Source: Victivallales bacterium (GTDB lineage: Bacteria; Verrucomicrobiota; Lentisphaeria; Oligosphaerales; Oligosphaeraceae). Taken from it: DNA of 11,108 bases. Positions 1 through 6,176 of the stretch are shown here, one piece after another. The DNA lies in assembly GCA_017964325.1 (NCBI GenBank), contig JAGCSE010000069.1:1-11108 (forward strand), given 5' to 3'. The notes beneath the pieces were generated by a model. It searched no databases, was not told the origin of the DNA, and saw only the letters and a program-made list of their open reading frames with translations. Made by a program: the position numbers and the translations under genes. The stretch's first letter is position 1. Every line of letters begins with the position of its first letter.

Positions 1-37
1 CCCCGGGCTTCGCGAGAAGCCCGGGGGTTTTTTTTTT
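1..37 (+). terminator. Strong Rho-independent terminator (plus strand)
   Basis: Bases 1-11 (CCCCGGGCTTC) pair perfectly with 16-26 (GAAGCCCGGGG) around a GCGA loop, which is a stable GNRA tetraloop closed by a C-G pair. The hairpin is followed by one G and ten T (28-37). This is a textbook intrinsic terminator for transcription coming from the left, so a rightward gene probably ends just outside the window, convergent with the cluster described here. The hairpin could also stop leftward transcription if a T-tract follows it on the minus strand, but that would lie outside the window. Confidence 0.9.
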
Positions 38-132
38 CGCCTGCGTTTTTTTAACCTGCGGGGTGCGCGTAGAAATTTTGGAAATCCCAAAAAATAGCAG
101 CTATAGAAAAATTCTAGAAAATACAAACAGTT

Positions 133-146
133 ACATTAGTTAGTAT
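133..146 (+). repeat. Left 14-bp direct repeat (target-site duplication)
   Basis: ACATTAGTTAGTAT at 133-146 is repeated exactly at 513-526. The two copies directly abut the outer ends of the terminal inverted repeats of the 147-512 element. The flanking bases differ (T versus G before, C versus T after), so the identity is exactly 14 bases. This is the footprint expected of a target-site duplication. Confidence 0.8.
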
Positions 147-160
147 CTGCTGATTAATTT

Positions 161-187
161 ATACATACTCTAAATTAGGGTATGTAT
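161..187. repeat. Subterminal hairpin in the MITE-like element
   Basis: ATACATAC (161-168) pairs with GTATGTAT (180-187). The inner bases continue the dyad with CTAA (170-173) and TTAG (175-178) around one A, interrupted by a T/G pair at 169/179. The nearly uninterrupted dyad just inside the left terminal repeat could be a transposase-recognition site or an RNA hairpin. On the plus strand it is followed by TTT, so it might act as a weak terminator. Confidence 0.6.
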
Positions 188-382
188 TTTCAGCATTTTA
201 TGGCTAATACATTCCCTAATCCTAAAAGTTGCGGATAAATATATTCTATAGACAAACGATGTCTTGTGAAGCAGACAAATCCAAACGTTCCCCCTTGAAA
301 AGGCTGCACCCATAAACAGGCATCCCCCTGACAGCCAAAGACCATCGCGTAGCGACATCGCAGAGTATGAGACCATGCCTGA

Positions 383-419
383 CCGCAGGCGAGCGCCCTG
401 AGCGGCGCGAAGCCTGCGG
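383..419. repeat. GC-rich nested hairpin in the MITE-like core
   Basis: CCGCAGGC (383-390) pairs with GCCTGCGG (412-419). Inside it GCGCC (393-397) pairs with GGCGC (404-408) around a six-base loop. Together they form one long stem of about 13 pairs with a small asymmetric internal loop. It differs sharply in composition from the AT-rich ends of the element. Confidence 0.65.
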
Positions 420-426
420 CAATTCT

Positions 427-470
427 CCCTCCAAATCGCGCCTGGAGGGTACCACAATTCACTTGGAGGG
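427..470. repeat. CCCTCCA / TGGAGGG dyad with an extra direct copy
   Basis: CCCTCCA (427-433) is inverted as TGGAGGG (443-449), and TGGAGGG recurs at 464-470, 21 bases after the first copy. AATTC also recurs nearby (421-425 and 456-460). A hairpin could form from either right arm. These heptamers sit between the GC-rich stem and the right end of the mobile element and look like part of its repeat architecture. Confidence 0.55.
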
Positions 471-512
471 TGACACTTTTGCATGATTCATAAAAATAGC
501 ATTAATCAGCAG

Positions 513-526
513 ACATTAGTTAGTAT
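513..526 (+). repeat. Right 14-bp direct repeat (target-site duplication)
   Basis: Second exact copy of ACATTAGTTAGTAT, beginning at the base after the right terminal inverted repeat of the 147-512 element. Together with the copy at 133-146 it marks the insertion boundaries. Confidence 0.8.
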
Positions 527-532
527 TTTCAC

Positions 533-565
533 GCTTAAGAGCCACTTGTTTTTATGCTTAAGAGC
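533..565. repeat. Two 10-bp direct repeats GCTTAAGAGC
   Basis: GCTTAAGAGC occurs at 533-542 and again at 556-565, start-to-start spacing 23 bp, close to two helical turns. Each copy contains the palindrome CTTAAG. The spacing would suit a protein binding on one DNA face, but there is no adjacent promoter or gene start on which to hang a regulatory role, and chance is not excluded. Confidence 0.4.
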
Positions 566-644
566 GTACCATGGATTTCCAAGCTTGAATTTATTCAATT
601 AACGACAGGATAGTTTTTTCACGAATATTTCTAAGGTATGTCTG

Positions 645-1505
645 TTAGTTAGCTGTAATATTAATGAAATTGCCATCTACGACTTCGAAGAAATCGATGC
701 GGACTTGTGCGGGCTGTGTCTTTGGATTCTGTTTACGCCAGTCGCCGCCGATGTGGCGGACACGGAAGAAACGTGGATTCTTGCCATGATTACGGGATGG
801 CGGCAGGAAGTCGAAGCCTGTGGAGGCGTCGAACGGAATGGTTTTGACGACTTTCAGGTCCGGCGTGAGAATCACGCATGGATCTCCGCCGTTGGCCGCG
901 TAGAACATGGCGTAGATATATTTGCCGTCGTTGGCGAAATCCTGTACGCCGTAGTTCGTTTCGGAGCCGTAGTCGAGCGTCATTTTTTTGAGGAAAGTGT
1001 TACCCAAGCTGATGGGTGCGCCGTCCTTCGGTTGTTCGGTTTCGGCTTGTTTGATGCGGTTCAAATCGAATGTGGAGATGTTGCTGTAGCGGTGGGGCTG
1101 CGACGGGCATGGGCCTGTTCCAATGTAAAGAACATCGTTGAGGATGGTTGCGCCATCGCCGCCAGGGAATTTGTATTTGCCGACGACGTTGAGGTCGTCA
1201 TCGAGCACCATGAGATTAAAGCCTTGCGGATTGGAGAGGGAGTCGTAGATGCGGCCTTTGTAGTAGCAGATGTCTCCTGTGTGGCGTGGGAGCGTGACGT
1301 GTTTGAGGACATTGCCCTCCCAGTCGAGCTTGAAGATTCCGTCGATATGGGAGAGGTAAATGGCTTCGGCGGAGCAGCATGCGCCTTGGACATGGCCTTT
1401 GATGGCGTCCAGGGCGCCGGGCTTCGTGATGATGGCGGGAATCTTGTCCTGCGCAAGGCAGATGGCGGCGAAACAAACCAGTAAAAGCAGAGTGAGTTTT
1501 TTCAT
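645..1505 (-). CDS. Secreted protein of unknown function, possible beta-propeller
   Basis: A complete 286-residue protein. It begins with a clear signal peptide: MKK, a hydrophobic stretch at about residues 4-17, and an A18/Q19 cleavage site after CLA. The cysteine at 16 lacks a proper lipobox, so export as a soluble protein is more likely than lipidation. The mature part has recurring strand-turn-strand units (for example GIFKLDWEGNVLKHV near 56-70, LMVLDDDLNVVGKY near 98-111, VILTPDLKVVKTI near 211-223) that look like blades of a beta-propeller. Cysteines at 43, 44, 80, 133 and 210 could form disulfides outside the cytoplasm. I recognise no catalytic motif. It is the last gene of the cluster, 15 bases after the mannosidase gene, with its own Shine-Dalgarno site. 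It could bind a glycan or an exported product in the periplasm or outside, but that is inference. Confidence 0.85.
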   Translation of the reverse strand: MKKLTLLLLVCFAAICLAQDKIPAIITKPGALDAIKGHVQGACCSAEAIYLSHIDGIFKLDWEGNVLKHVTLPRHTGDICYYKGRIYDSLSNPQGFNLMVLDDDLNVVGKYKFPGGDGATILNDVLYIGTGPCPSQPHRYSNISTFDLNRIKQAETEQPKDGAPISLGNTFLKKMTLDYGSETNYGVQDFANDGKYIYAMFYAANGGDPCVILTPDLKVVKTIPFDASTGFDFLPPSRNHGKNPRFFRVRHIGGDWRKQNPKTQPAQVRIDFFEVVDGNFINITAN

Positions 1506-1510
1506 GGCTT

Positions 1511-1516
1511 CCCCTT
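1511..1516 (-). promoter_or_regulatory. Ribosome binding site of the secreted protein gene
   Basis: AAGGGG on the minus strand, five bases before the ATG at 1505. It lies in the 15-base gap after the mannosidase stop codon and supports the chosen start, which also places the signal peptide at the N-terminus. Confidence 0.65.
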
Positions 1517-1520
1517 TTAT

Positions 1521-3806
1521 TTATTGTAAAGATTCAATAGAGAACGAGTTGTCGAGCTTGGCGATGGCGGGCAGCAGCGACTTGTACCATTCGTAGGACA
1601 TGACGCGGTTGCCTGCGAAGAAATGATTGGCGCCGCTGCCGTCTTGTGTCGTCCATGTGATGAGCCACAAGGCGTTGTGGGCGCGAACGTTGCGGAGACG
1701 GCCAAGCTGCCGTTGCGAACGCGGTGGCGTGTCAATGGCGCCTTGCAGTAGGATGTTGTCCGTTTCGGCGTCCTTTATTTCGAACGTGCCTTTCAAGGCC
1801 GTTGACGAATCGTTGACGGCCATGATGTTGCTGGCATGGCCGGCGACATCCGAGCAGATGATGGCGAACGGCTGCTGCGAACGCATCAGATAATAGAAGG
1901 CCAGTTTACGTTTGAAATAGTAATCGACAACGGCGTCGGAGAGTTGCGGCCAGCAGTCCATGACGTTCCACCAAAGGATGCCGCCGCAGTCCTGTGCGAG
2001 GCGGTAATGTTCAACGATGTACTTAAATGCTTCTGCCTGATGGATTTGGCTTGCCAGAACGAAATTCTCGAAATCTTGTGGCGGATCCGTGAAGTATTCG
2101 TCGTTCTGCAATGGCATGATTTGGTTGCGGCCGCGCAATCCGCTTACGTCCCATGGGCAGGAGGCGTGGTGGGCCATCTGCAGATCCAGCAGATCGATAT
2201 GGTCGAGATGAAGATGTTCGGGCGAAATGTATTTTTGCAGCGACGACAGGGCGGGGCAGCCATGCCAACCCATTTCGCTGACGAATTTCGCCATGCAATC
2301 CGTATAGAACGGCTGGCGGAAGTTTTCGCGGGAGCCCCATAGATGGCGTTCGGGCATGAGCAACGTAAGCGCCCAAGTATTACGGAGATCGGCGAATTCG
2401 AACGCCTTGTCGGAAAGATAGGGGGAGCTTGGCAGGTAGGGGCGCGTCGGATCCATACGGGACAGGACTTCTGGCAGGACGACGCGGTTGATTTTGTTCT
2501 GCCGCGGATCTTCGCGGTGCCCTAAGTACTTCTGGTCGCATTCGTTGTCACCGCACCAGATGGCCAACGACGTGTGGTGGCGCAATTTACGGACGATGGC
2601 CTCCGCTTCGCGTTTCACAGCGTCAAGAAACGCCGCGTCCTGCGGGTATTTATGGCCGGAGAACATGAAATCCTGCCAGACGAGCAGGCCGTGCTCATCG
2701 CAGTAGTCGAAGAATTCATCGTCTTCGTAAACGCCTCCGCCCCAGCAACGAATCATATTGCAGTTGCATTCCGTGAAGAGCTTCAGGATTGGTACGACAC
2801 GTTTCGGATCCTGCGAATGGAAGGCGTCTGCGGGAACCCAGTTGGAGCCGACGGCGCGGATGGGCTGGCCGTTGACTTTGAAGCGGAACCAGCCTGTTCC
2901 CGCGACGTTGATGTCGCTGCGGTCCAGTTCGACCGTGCGGAATCCTGCGCGGATATCCTTCTGGCCGACGACGCGGCCGTGCCAGCGGAGCTCCGCATGG
3001 ATGTCGTAGAGGTTTGGTTCACCGTAACCGAATGGCGCCCAAAGCTTTGGATTCGGGACACGGAATCCCGCGTGGCCGAAATTCGCATAGACATGGTTGT
3101 CCGATTCGAAATGCGAGTCGCCGCAGTCGCCGCTGATATGGATTGTTAAGCCTTCCAGATAAGGAAGTTCCGTATGGAAACGATAGTAGATTTCGGCACT
3201 GGCCATATCTGGCGAGGCACTTCCTGTTCGTAGCCACAGTTCGTCAATGGTCGCTTCTTCCGTCTCTTTTTCAAGATAGACCTGTCGCCAGATGCCGCCG
3301 AGATTGAATTTCGGCGCGATGTCCCAACCAAAGGAGTGGGCCGGTTTGCGCAACCACAGGTTTGCGGAGGCTTCGGGCATGTGGTTGATGGCGGCGAATT
3401 CGTCCGGCATGGTGCGGGAGATCTTTTCGGACGAATGCAAAAAGACCTGCAATGTGTTCTTTGCGCCTGGGGCCTTGAGAGTTACGTCAAATTTCCATGG
3501 AATGAACGCATTGTCGGTGGAACCGATTTTTTCGCCGTTGAGAACGATATCCGCGAAGCAGTCGATGGCGTCGAAGGCAAGCGTGACATGGTCTGTGAAG
3601 CCGTCGGGCGTTGTGAATGTTCGTTCGTACAACCAGTCATGGCAGGCGTATTTACGGTAGGCTTTGGAATTTTCGCCATAGAAAGGCTCCGGTTCGAGGC
3701 CGTGACGGAAGATATCGAGCTCGATGTTTCCTGGAACGTCCGCCTGAACTGAGATAGAATTCTGCGGCGATGTGAGCCGCCACTTGCCGTTGAGTGAATA
3801 GCGCAT
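1521..3806 (-). CDS. GH2 beta-mannosidase-like glycoside hydrolase
   Basis: A complete 761-residue enzyme of glycoside hydrolase family 2, most like beta-mannosidases (EC 3.2.1.25), which release beta-mannose from the non-reducing end of oligosaccharides. It starts with the sugar-binding jelly roll (LNGKWRL at 5-11, VPGNIELD at 24-31, YGENSKAYRKY near 43-53). An Ig-like domain follows (about 185-290), then the TIM barrel from about 305, with the mannosidase-type entry GTGWFRFKVNGQPIRAVGSN (303-322) and IRCWGGGVYE (352-361). The acid/base is predicted as E422 in WCGDNE and the nucleophile as E511 in FVSEMGWHG. GGILWWNVMDCWP (608-620) closes the barrel region. There is no signal peptide, so it should act in the cytoplasm on imported sugars. 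No Shine-Dalgarno site is visible before the ATG. It follows the fucosidase by 74 bases. Exact specificity needs an assay. Confidence 0.9.
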   Translation of the reverse strand: MRYSLNGKWRLTSPQNSISVQADVPGNIELDIFRHGLEPEPFYGENSKAYRKYACHDWLYERTFTTPDGFTDHVTLAFDAIDCFADIVLNGEKIGSTDNAFIPWKFDVTLKAPGAKNTLQVFLHSSEKISRTMPDEFAAINHMPEASANLWLRKPAHSFGWDIAPKFNLGGIWRQVYLEKETEEATIDELWLRTGSASPDMASAEIYYRFHTELPYLEGLTIHISGDCGDSHFESDNHVYANFGHAGFRVPNPKLWAPFGYGEPNLYDIHAELRWHGRVVGQKDIRAGFRTVELDRSDINVAGTGWFRFKVNGQPIRAVGSNWVPADAFHSQDPKRVVPILKLFTECNCNMIRCWGGGVYEDDEFFDYCDEHGLLVWQDFMFSGHKYPQDAAFLDAVKREAEAIVRKLRHHTSLAIWCGDNECDQKYLGHREDPRQNKINRVVLPEVLSRMDPTRPYLPSSPYLSDKAFEFADLRNTWALTLLMPERHLWGSRENFRQPFYTDCMAKFVSEMGWHGCPALSSLQKYISPEHLHLDHIDLLDLQMAHHASCPWDVSGLRGRNQIMPLQNDEYFTDPPQDFENFVLASQIHQAEAFKYIVEHYRLAQDCGGILWWNVMDCWPQLSDAVVDYYFKRKLAFYYLMRSQQPFAIICSDVAGHASNIMAVNDSSTALKGTFEIKDAETDNILLQGAIDTPPRSQRQLGRLRNVRAHNALWLITWTTQDGSGANHFFAGNRVMSYEWYKSLLPAIAKLDNSFSIESLQ

Positions 3807-3880
3807 GGTTGAATGGTTGTTGATGCGGGTTTATGTGACAGAGTATGTTATATGGTAAAATACATATTCAACGCGAAGCT

Positions 3881-5110
3881 TCAAAGATTGTTCTGGAACT
3901 TCACGGTGATGAGCGGCAGTAGCGAATCCGGTCGTTGGCCGGGCAACAGCGTCAACGTGGAACCGTCTTGTTTGAACGGCACGGAGGCGGAGACGACTTG
4001 TGACGGAACATTCTGGATGACAAGCTGTTCCGCCCAGTCGTGGACGAATACGTTCAATTGGTCGCCGCTAGTCGTGCAGTAGCCGAAGGGGATTTCCGAT
4101 TTCAGCGGATTCGGCTTGCAGTCGTGGACGGCGTTCGTGACGGTCTTCATCCACGGCGCGAGCTTCGCGAAAACGTCCATTGCGGCCTGCGGGAGGCGTC
4201 CGTCCGGCTGCGGACCGACGTTCAGCAGGTAGTTCGTGTTGCGCGACGCGAGCATGGCGAGCTGGTTGGCGACGGTTTCCGGCGTTTTCCAGTTCGTGTC
4301 CTTTATCTTGAAGCCCCATGTGTCGTTCAGCGTGACGGGAGATTCCGCAGGGAAGTCCAGATAGCCTTCCGGCAGCTTGTTGTCTCCCATGCTGCCGTAA
4401 TCGCCCAAGTCATTGCCGATACGGCTGTTGATGAGACACCACGGCTGCAGGTCTGTCACGAGATCATAGACCTCTTGGGAGTATTTTTTCGTCATCTGCT
4501 GCGGGCAGTCGCACCATAGCGTGTTGATACGGCCATAGTTCGTGAAGATTTCGCGGAGCTGCGGGAGGCATTTGTCATAGAAATACTGGTCGAAGTTCTT
4601 GTGTTCACGGTCTGGAAAGTCCCAGTTGTTGCCCCATGGCATGCCGCCGACGTTTTGCGGGCAGTCCTGTCCGGGATCGCCGCCGTTTGGTTCATGCCAG
4701 TCCAGATTATGGGAATAATAGACACCTAATTTCACATCATATTTTTCGCAGGCGGCGGCGAGTTCCGCCAGCGGATCCCGTTTGAATGGTGTCGCGTCAT
4801 AGATGTTATAGTTGCTGACACGGGAGTGGTACATGGCGAAGCCATCATGGTGCTTCGTCGTGAAGACGATGTAGCGGACGCCCGCCTGCGCGGCGGCGGA
4901 AATCCATTCATCCGCATTGAAATGAATTGGATTGAATTCTTTTGCTAATTGGCTATATATGGCGTTTGGAATGCGGAAACATGATTGAATCCATTCGCCG
5001 ATATATGGCATTTCCTTTCCTTCCCAGATGCCTCCCGGTATGCAATAGAGGCCCCAGTGGATGAACATTCCGAAACGTGCGTTTCTGAACCAAGTTGTGT
5101 CTTTTTGCAT
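3881..5110 (-). CDS. GH29 alpha-L-fucosidase
   Basis: A complete 409-residue glycoside hydrolase family 29 protein that should release alpha-linked L-fucose with retention of configuration. Family hallmarks in order: WFRNARFGMFIHWGLY (7-22), KEFNPIHFNADEWI (57-70), YIVFTTKHHDGFAMYHS (80-96), VKLGVYYSHNLDWHEP (126-141), and NYLLNVGPQPDGRLP (293-307). The strand-end nucleophile is predicted as D201 in LWCDCPQQ, equivalent to the WDxxW-type motif of known fucosidases. A second active-site element may be ESPVTLNDTWGF (256-267). The start is good: AAGGAA lies eight bases before the ATG. There is no signal peptide, so it is probably cytoplasmic. It lies 21 bases after the phosphatase-like gene. Length is near that of the barrel-only bacterial members with a short C-terminal sheet domain. 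Confidence 0.93.
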   Translation of the reverse strand: MQKDTTWFRNARFGMFIHWGLYCIPGGIWEGKEMPYIGEWIQSCFRIPNAIYSQLAKEFNPIHFNADEWISAAAQAGVRYIVFTTKHHDGFAMYHSRVSNYNIYDATPFKRDPLAELAAACEKYDVKLGVYYSHNLDWHEPNGGDPGQDCPQNVGGMPWGNNWDFPDREHKNFDQYFYDKCLPQLREIFTNYGRINTLWCDCPQQMTKKYSQEVYDLVTDLQPWCLINSRIGNDLGDYGSMGDNKLPEGYLDFPAESPVTLNDTWGFKIKDTNWKTPETVANQLAMLASRNTNYLLNVGPQPDGRLPQAAMDVFAKLAPWMKTVTNAVHDCKPNPLKSEIPFGYCTTSGDQLNVFVHDWAEQLVIQNVPSQVVSASVPFKQDGSTLTLLPGQRPDSLLPLITVKFQNNL

Positions 5111-5118
5111 GAATTGTT

Positions 5119-5124
5119 TTCCTT
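5119..5124 (-). promoter_or_regulatory. Ribosome binding site of the fucosidase gene
   Basis: AAGGAA on the minus strand with eight bases to the ATG at 5110, located in the 21-base gap after the stop codon of the phosphatase-like gene. A good match to a Shine-Dalgarno site. Confidence 0.65.
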
Positions 5125-5131
5125 AAAAGAA

Positions 5132-6166
5132 TTAAAGGAAGATGGAACGAATGGCATCCAGTGTCTTGTCTTCGACGCCGATGTCCTTTAGATAAGCCGT
5201 TCCTTTTTCGGCGAAGGTGCCGCCCGGATATCGATCCAAGACGTTCAGCATGTCGTTGAACAGCTTGAAGTTGCGTTTGCGGGCGCCGTAGATGGCGCAG
5301 CTGGTCAGTTCGTAATCGAGTATCAAGTCTTCGTCTGACATGCCAAGCAGGGCGCCGAGCAGGAAGGAGGTCGTTCCCGTGCGGTCCGCACCACCCCAAC
5401 AGTGGCAGTAGGCTGGGTAAATGTCTGGATTCGAGAGGAATGTGAAATAATCGCGATATTGCTTGCGCCATATCGGCTTGTCGATTTCGCCATATGGTTC
5501 GACGGTGATGTTGACCCATTTGATGCCGTTCTCGTCCAGCGGCGGAACGAAGCCGTCATGGATTTCCGTCGTGCCGCGGATGTCGATGTCCGTTTTCAGA
5601 TGAAGGTCATGAACGAGCGCGTATCGTCCTGCGGGCGTGACGGCATGGTGACGGTTGAATTCAGAGCCTCGGTAGAGGAGGCCCTGCTTGATGCGGCGGC
5701 CGGAGGCGGTCATCCAGCAGCCGCAGTCGCGGACGTTGGTGCAGCCGTCGATGAAAATCCATCGTGGCGTGTCCATGACCGTTGTGAAGGAGCGGATTTC
5801 AGCATCGTCATGCGGCGTGTCTTCGATGAAGACACGCCAGAAATACTGACGGCCGTTTTCAAGGTTGAAGACGGAAGCCTCTTGTTTTCTTGTAAGTATC
5901 CGTCGTACAGGATGTTCGAACGAACGGTCCGTCGCGATCTGCAGGACGAAATTGAGTCTGGACTTGTCATCCGACGTCCATTTGAATTCAACAGGCAGCG
6001 GGACGGAATTCTCGCCGGCCATGTTTTGCTTGAGACCGAGCCAATCGACGAGTTCCTCGTCGTTGGCCCGAAGCTTTTCAAAGGATTTGTTGCGGATGAA
6101 ATCCTTTTGGATATCCGTCAGAGTAGAGATGGTTTCGTTGTTTGCGGGAGACTGGAGTTCGATCAT
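5132..6166 (-). CDS. Tyrosine-phosphatase-family protein with Ig/FN3-like N-terminal domain
   Basis: A complete 344-residue protein. Residues about 57-130 look like a fibronectin-III/Ig-like sandwich (VEFKWTSDD, FVLQIATDRSFE, NGRQYFWRVFIED, a pattern common in FN3-like domains). The second half matches bacterial tyrosine phosphatases of the Y_phosphatase3/Siw14-like type: CTNVRDCGCWMTASGRRIKQ (142-161), LLYRGSE (163-169), KTDIDIRG (191-198), and the P-loop YCHCWGGADRTGTTS (253-267). The Cx5R signature is intact with C256 as nucleophile and R262 binding phosphate. The loop reads HCWGGADRTG rather than the HCxxGKDRTG common in this group, so the lysine is replaced by alanine. There is no signal peptide. 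The ATG lies 10 bases after the stop of the upstream GH2 gene with no Shine-Dalgarno site, suggesting translational coupling. The substrate is unknown: a phosphoprotein, phosphoinositide or phosphorylated sugar are all possible. Confidence 0.85.
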   Translation of the reverse strand: MIELQSPANNETISTLTDIQKDFIRNKSFEKLRANDEELVDWLGLKQNMAGENSVPLPVEFKWTSDDKSRLNFVLQIATDRSFEHPVRRILTRKQEASVFNLENGRQYFWRVFIEDTPHDDAEIRSFTTVMDTPRWIFIDGCTNVRDCGCWMTASGRRIKQGLLYRGSEFNRHHAVTPAGRYALVHDLHLKTDIDIRGTTEIHDGFVPPLDENGIKWVNITVEPYGEIDKPIWRKQYRDYFTFLSNPDIYPAYCHCWGGADRTGTTSFLLGALLGMSDEDLILDYELTSCAIYGARKRNFKLFNDMLNVLDRYPGGTFAEKGTAYLKDIGVEDKTLDAIRSIFL

Positions 6167-6176
6167 GATTCAACTT

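Larger units (their letters stand above)
147..512. mobile_element. MITE-like non-autonomous insertion element, 366 bp
   Basis: The element starts with CTGCTGATTAAT (147-158) and ends with its exact reverse complement ATTAATCAGCAG (501-512), giving 12-bp perfect terminal inverted repeats. A perfect 14-bp direct repeat flanks it on both sides. It has AT-rich ends and a GC-rich, hairpin-rich core and is far too short for a transposase. The longest internal frame (minus strand, 170-484, 104 codons) resembles no transposase I know and probably just reads through the repeat. The structure indicates a miniature inverted-repeat element mobilised in trans. A long duplication of 10-14 bp is known for some IS4-family elements, but I cannot assign a family from 12-bp ends. 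Removing the element plus one repeat copy restores a continuous AT-rich intergenic sequence. Confidence 0.75.
38..644. other. Non-coding interval between convergent transcription units
   Basis: About 600 bases with no credible gene. It contains the MITE-like insertion (147-512) with its flanking duplications, and a pair of 10-bp direct repeats (533-565). The remainder is AT-rich. I see no convincing intrinsic terminator for the leftward cluster just after its last stop codon. The only candidates are weak AT-rich dyads, TTGAAT/ATTCAA at 585-598 and TTTTGG/CCAAAA at 76-92, neither followed by a good T-tract on the minus strand. Confidence 0.7.

Noticed and set aside
1..37. The left-edge hairpin as terminator of the leftward operon
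   Set aside because: The T-tract is on the plus-strand side. A minus-strand T-tract would lie outside the window, so bidirectional use cannot be shown.
170..484. 104-codon minus-strand frame (and shorter overlapping frames) inside the 147-512 element
   Set aside because: It lies wholly within the MITE-like element, runs through its hairpins, has no Shine-Dalgarno site and shows no protein-like domain or transposase motif. It is better explained as incidental coding of a repeat, though a small element-borne protein is not strictly excluded.
560..644. Intrinsic terminator for the leftward cluster
   Set aside because: The only dyad (585-598) is a 6-bp AT-rich stem without a following T-tract on the minus strand.
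705..1484. 259-codon plus-strand frame opposite the secreted-protein gene
   Set aside because: Antisense shadow of a gene with a signal peptide, a Shine-Dalgarno site and operon spacing; the translated product shows no recognisable domain.
3807..3880. Promoter before the beta-mannosidase gene (TTGAAT followed by TATAAC)
   Set aside because: The spacing between the boxes is only 13 bases and no alternative pair at 16-18 bases was found. An imperfect TATGT/ACATA dyad (3844-3866) is also present but too weak to name.
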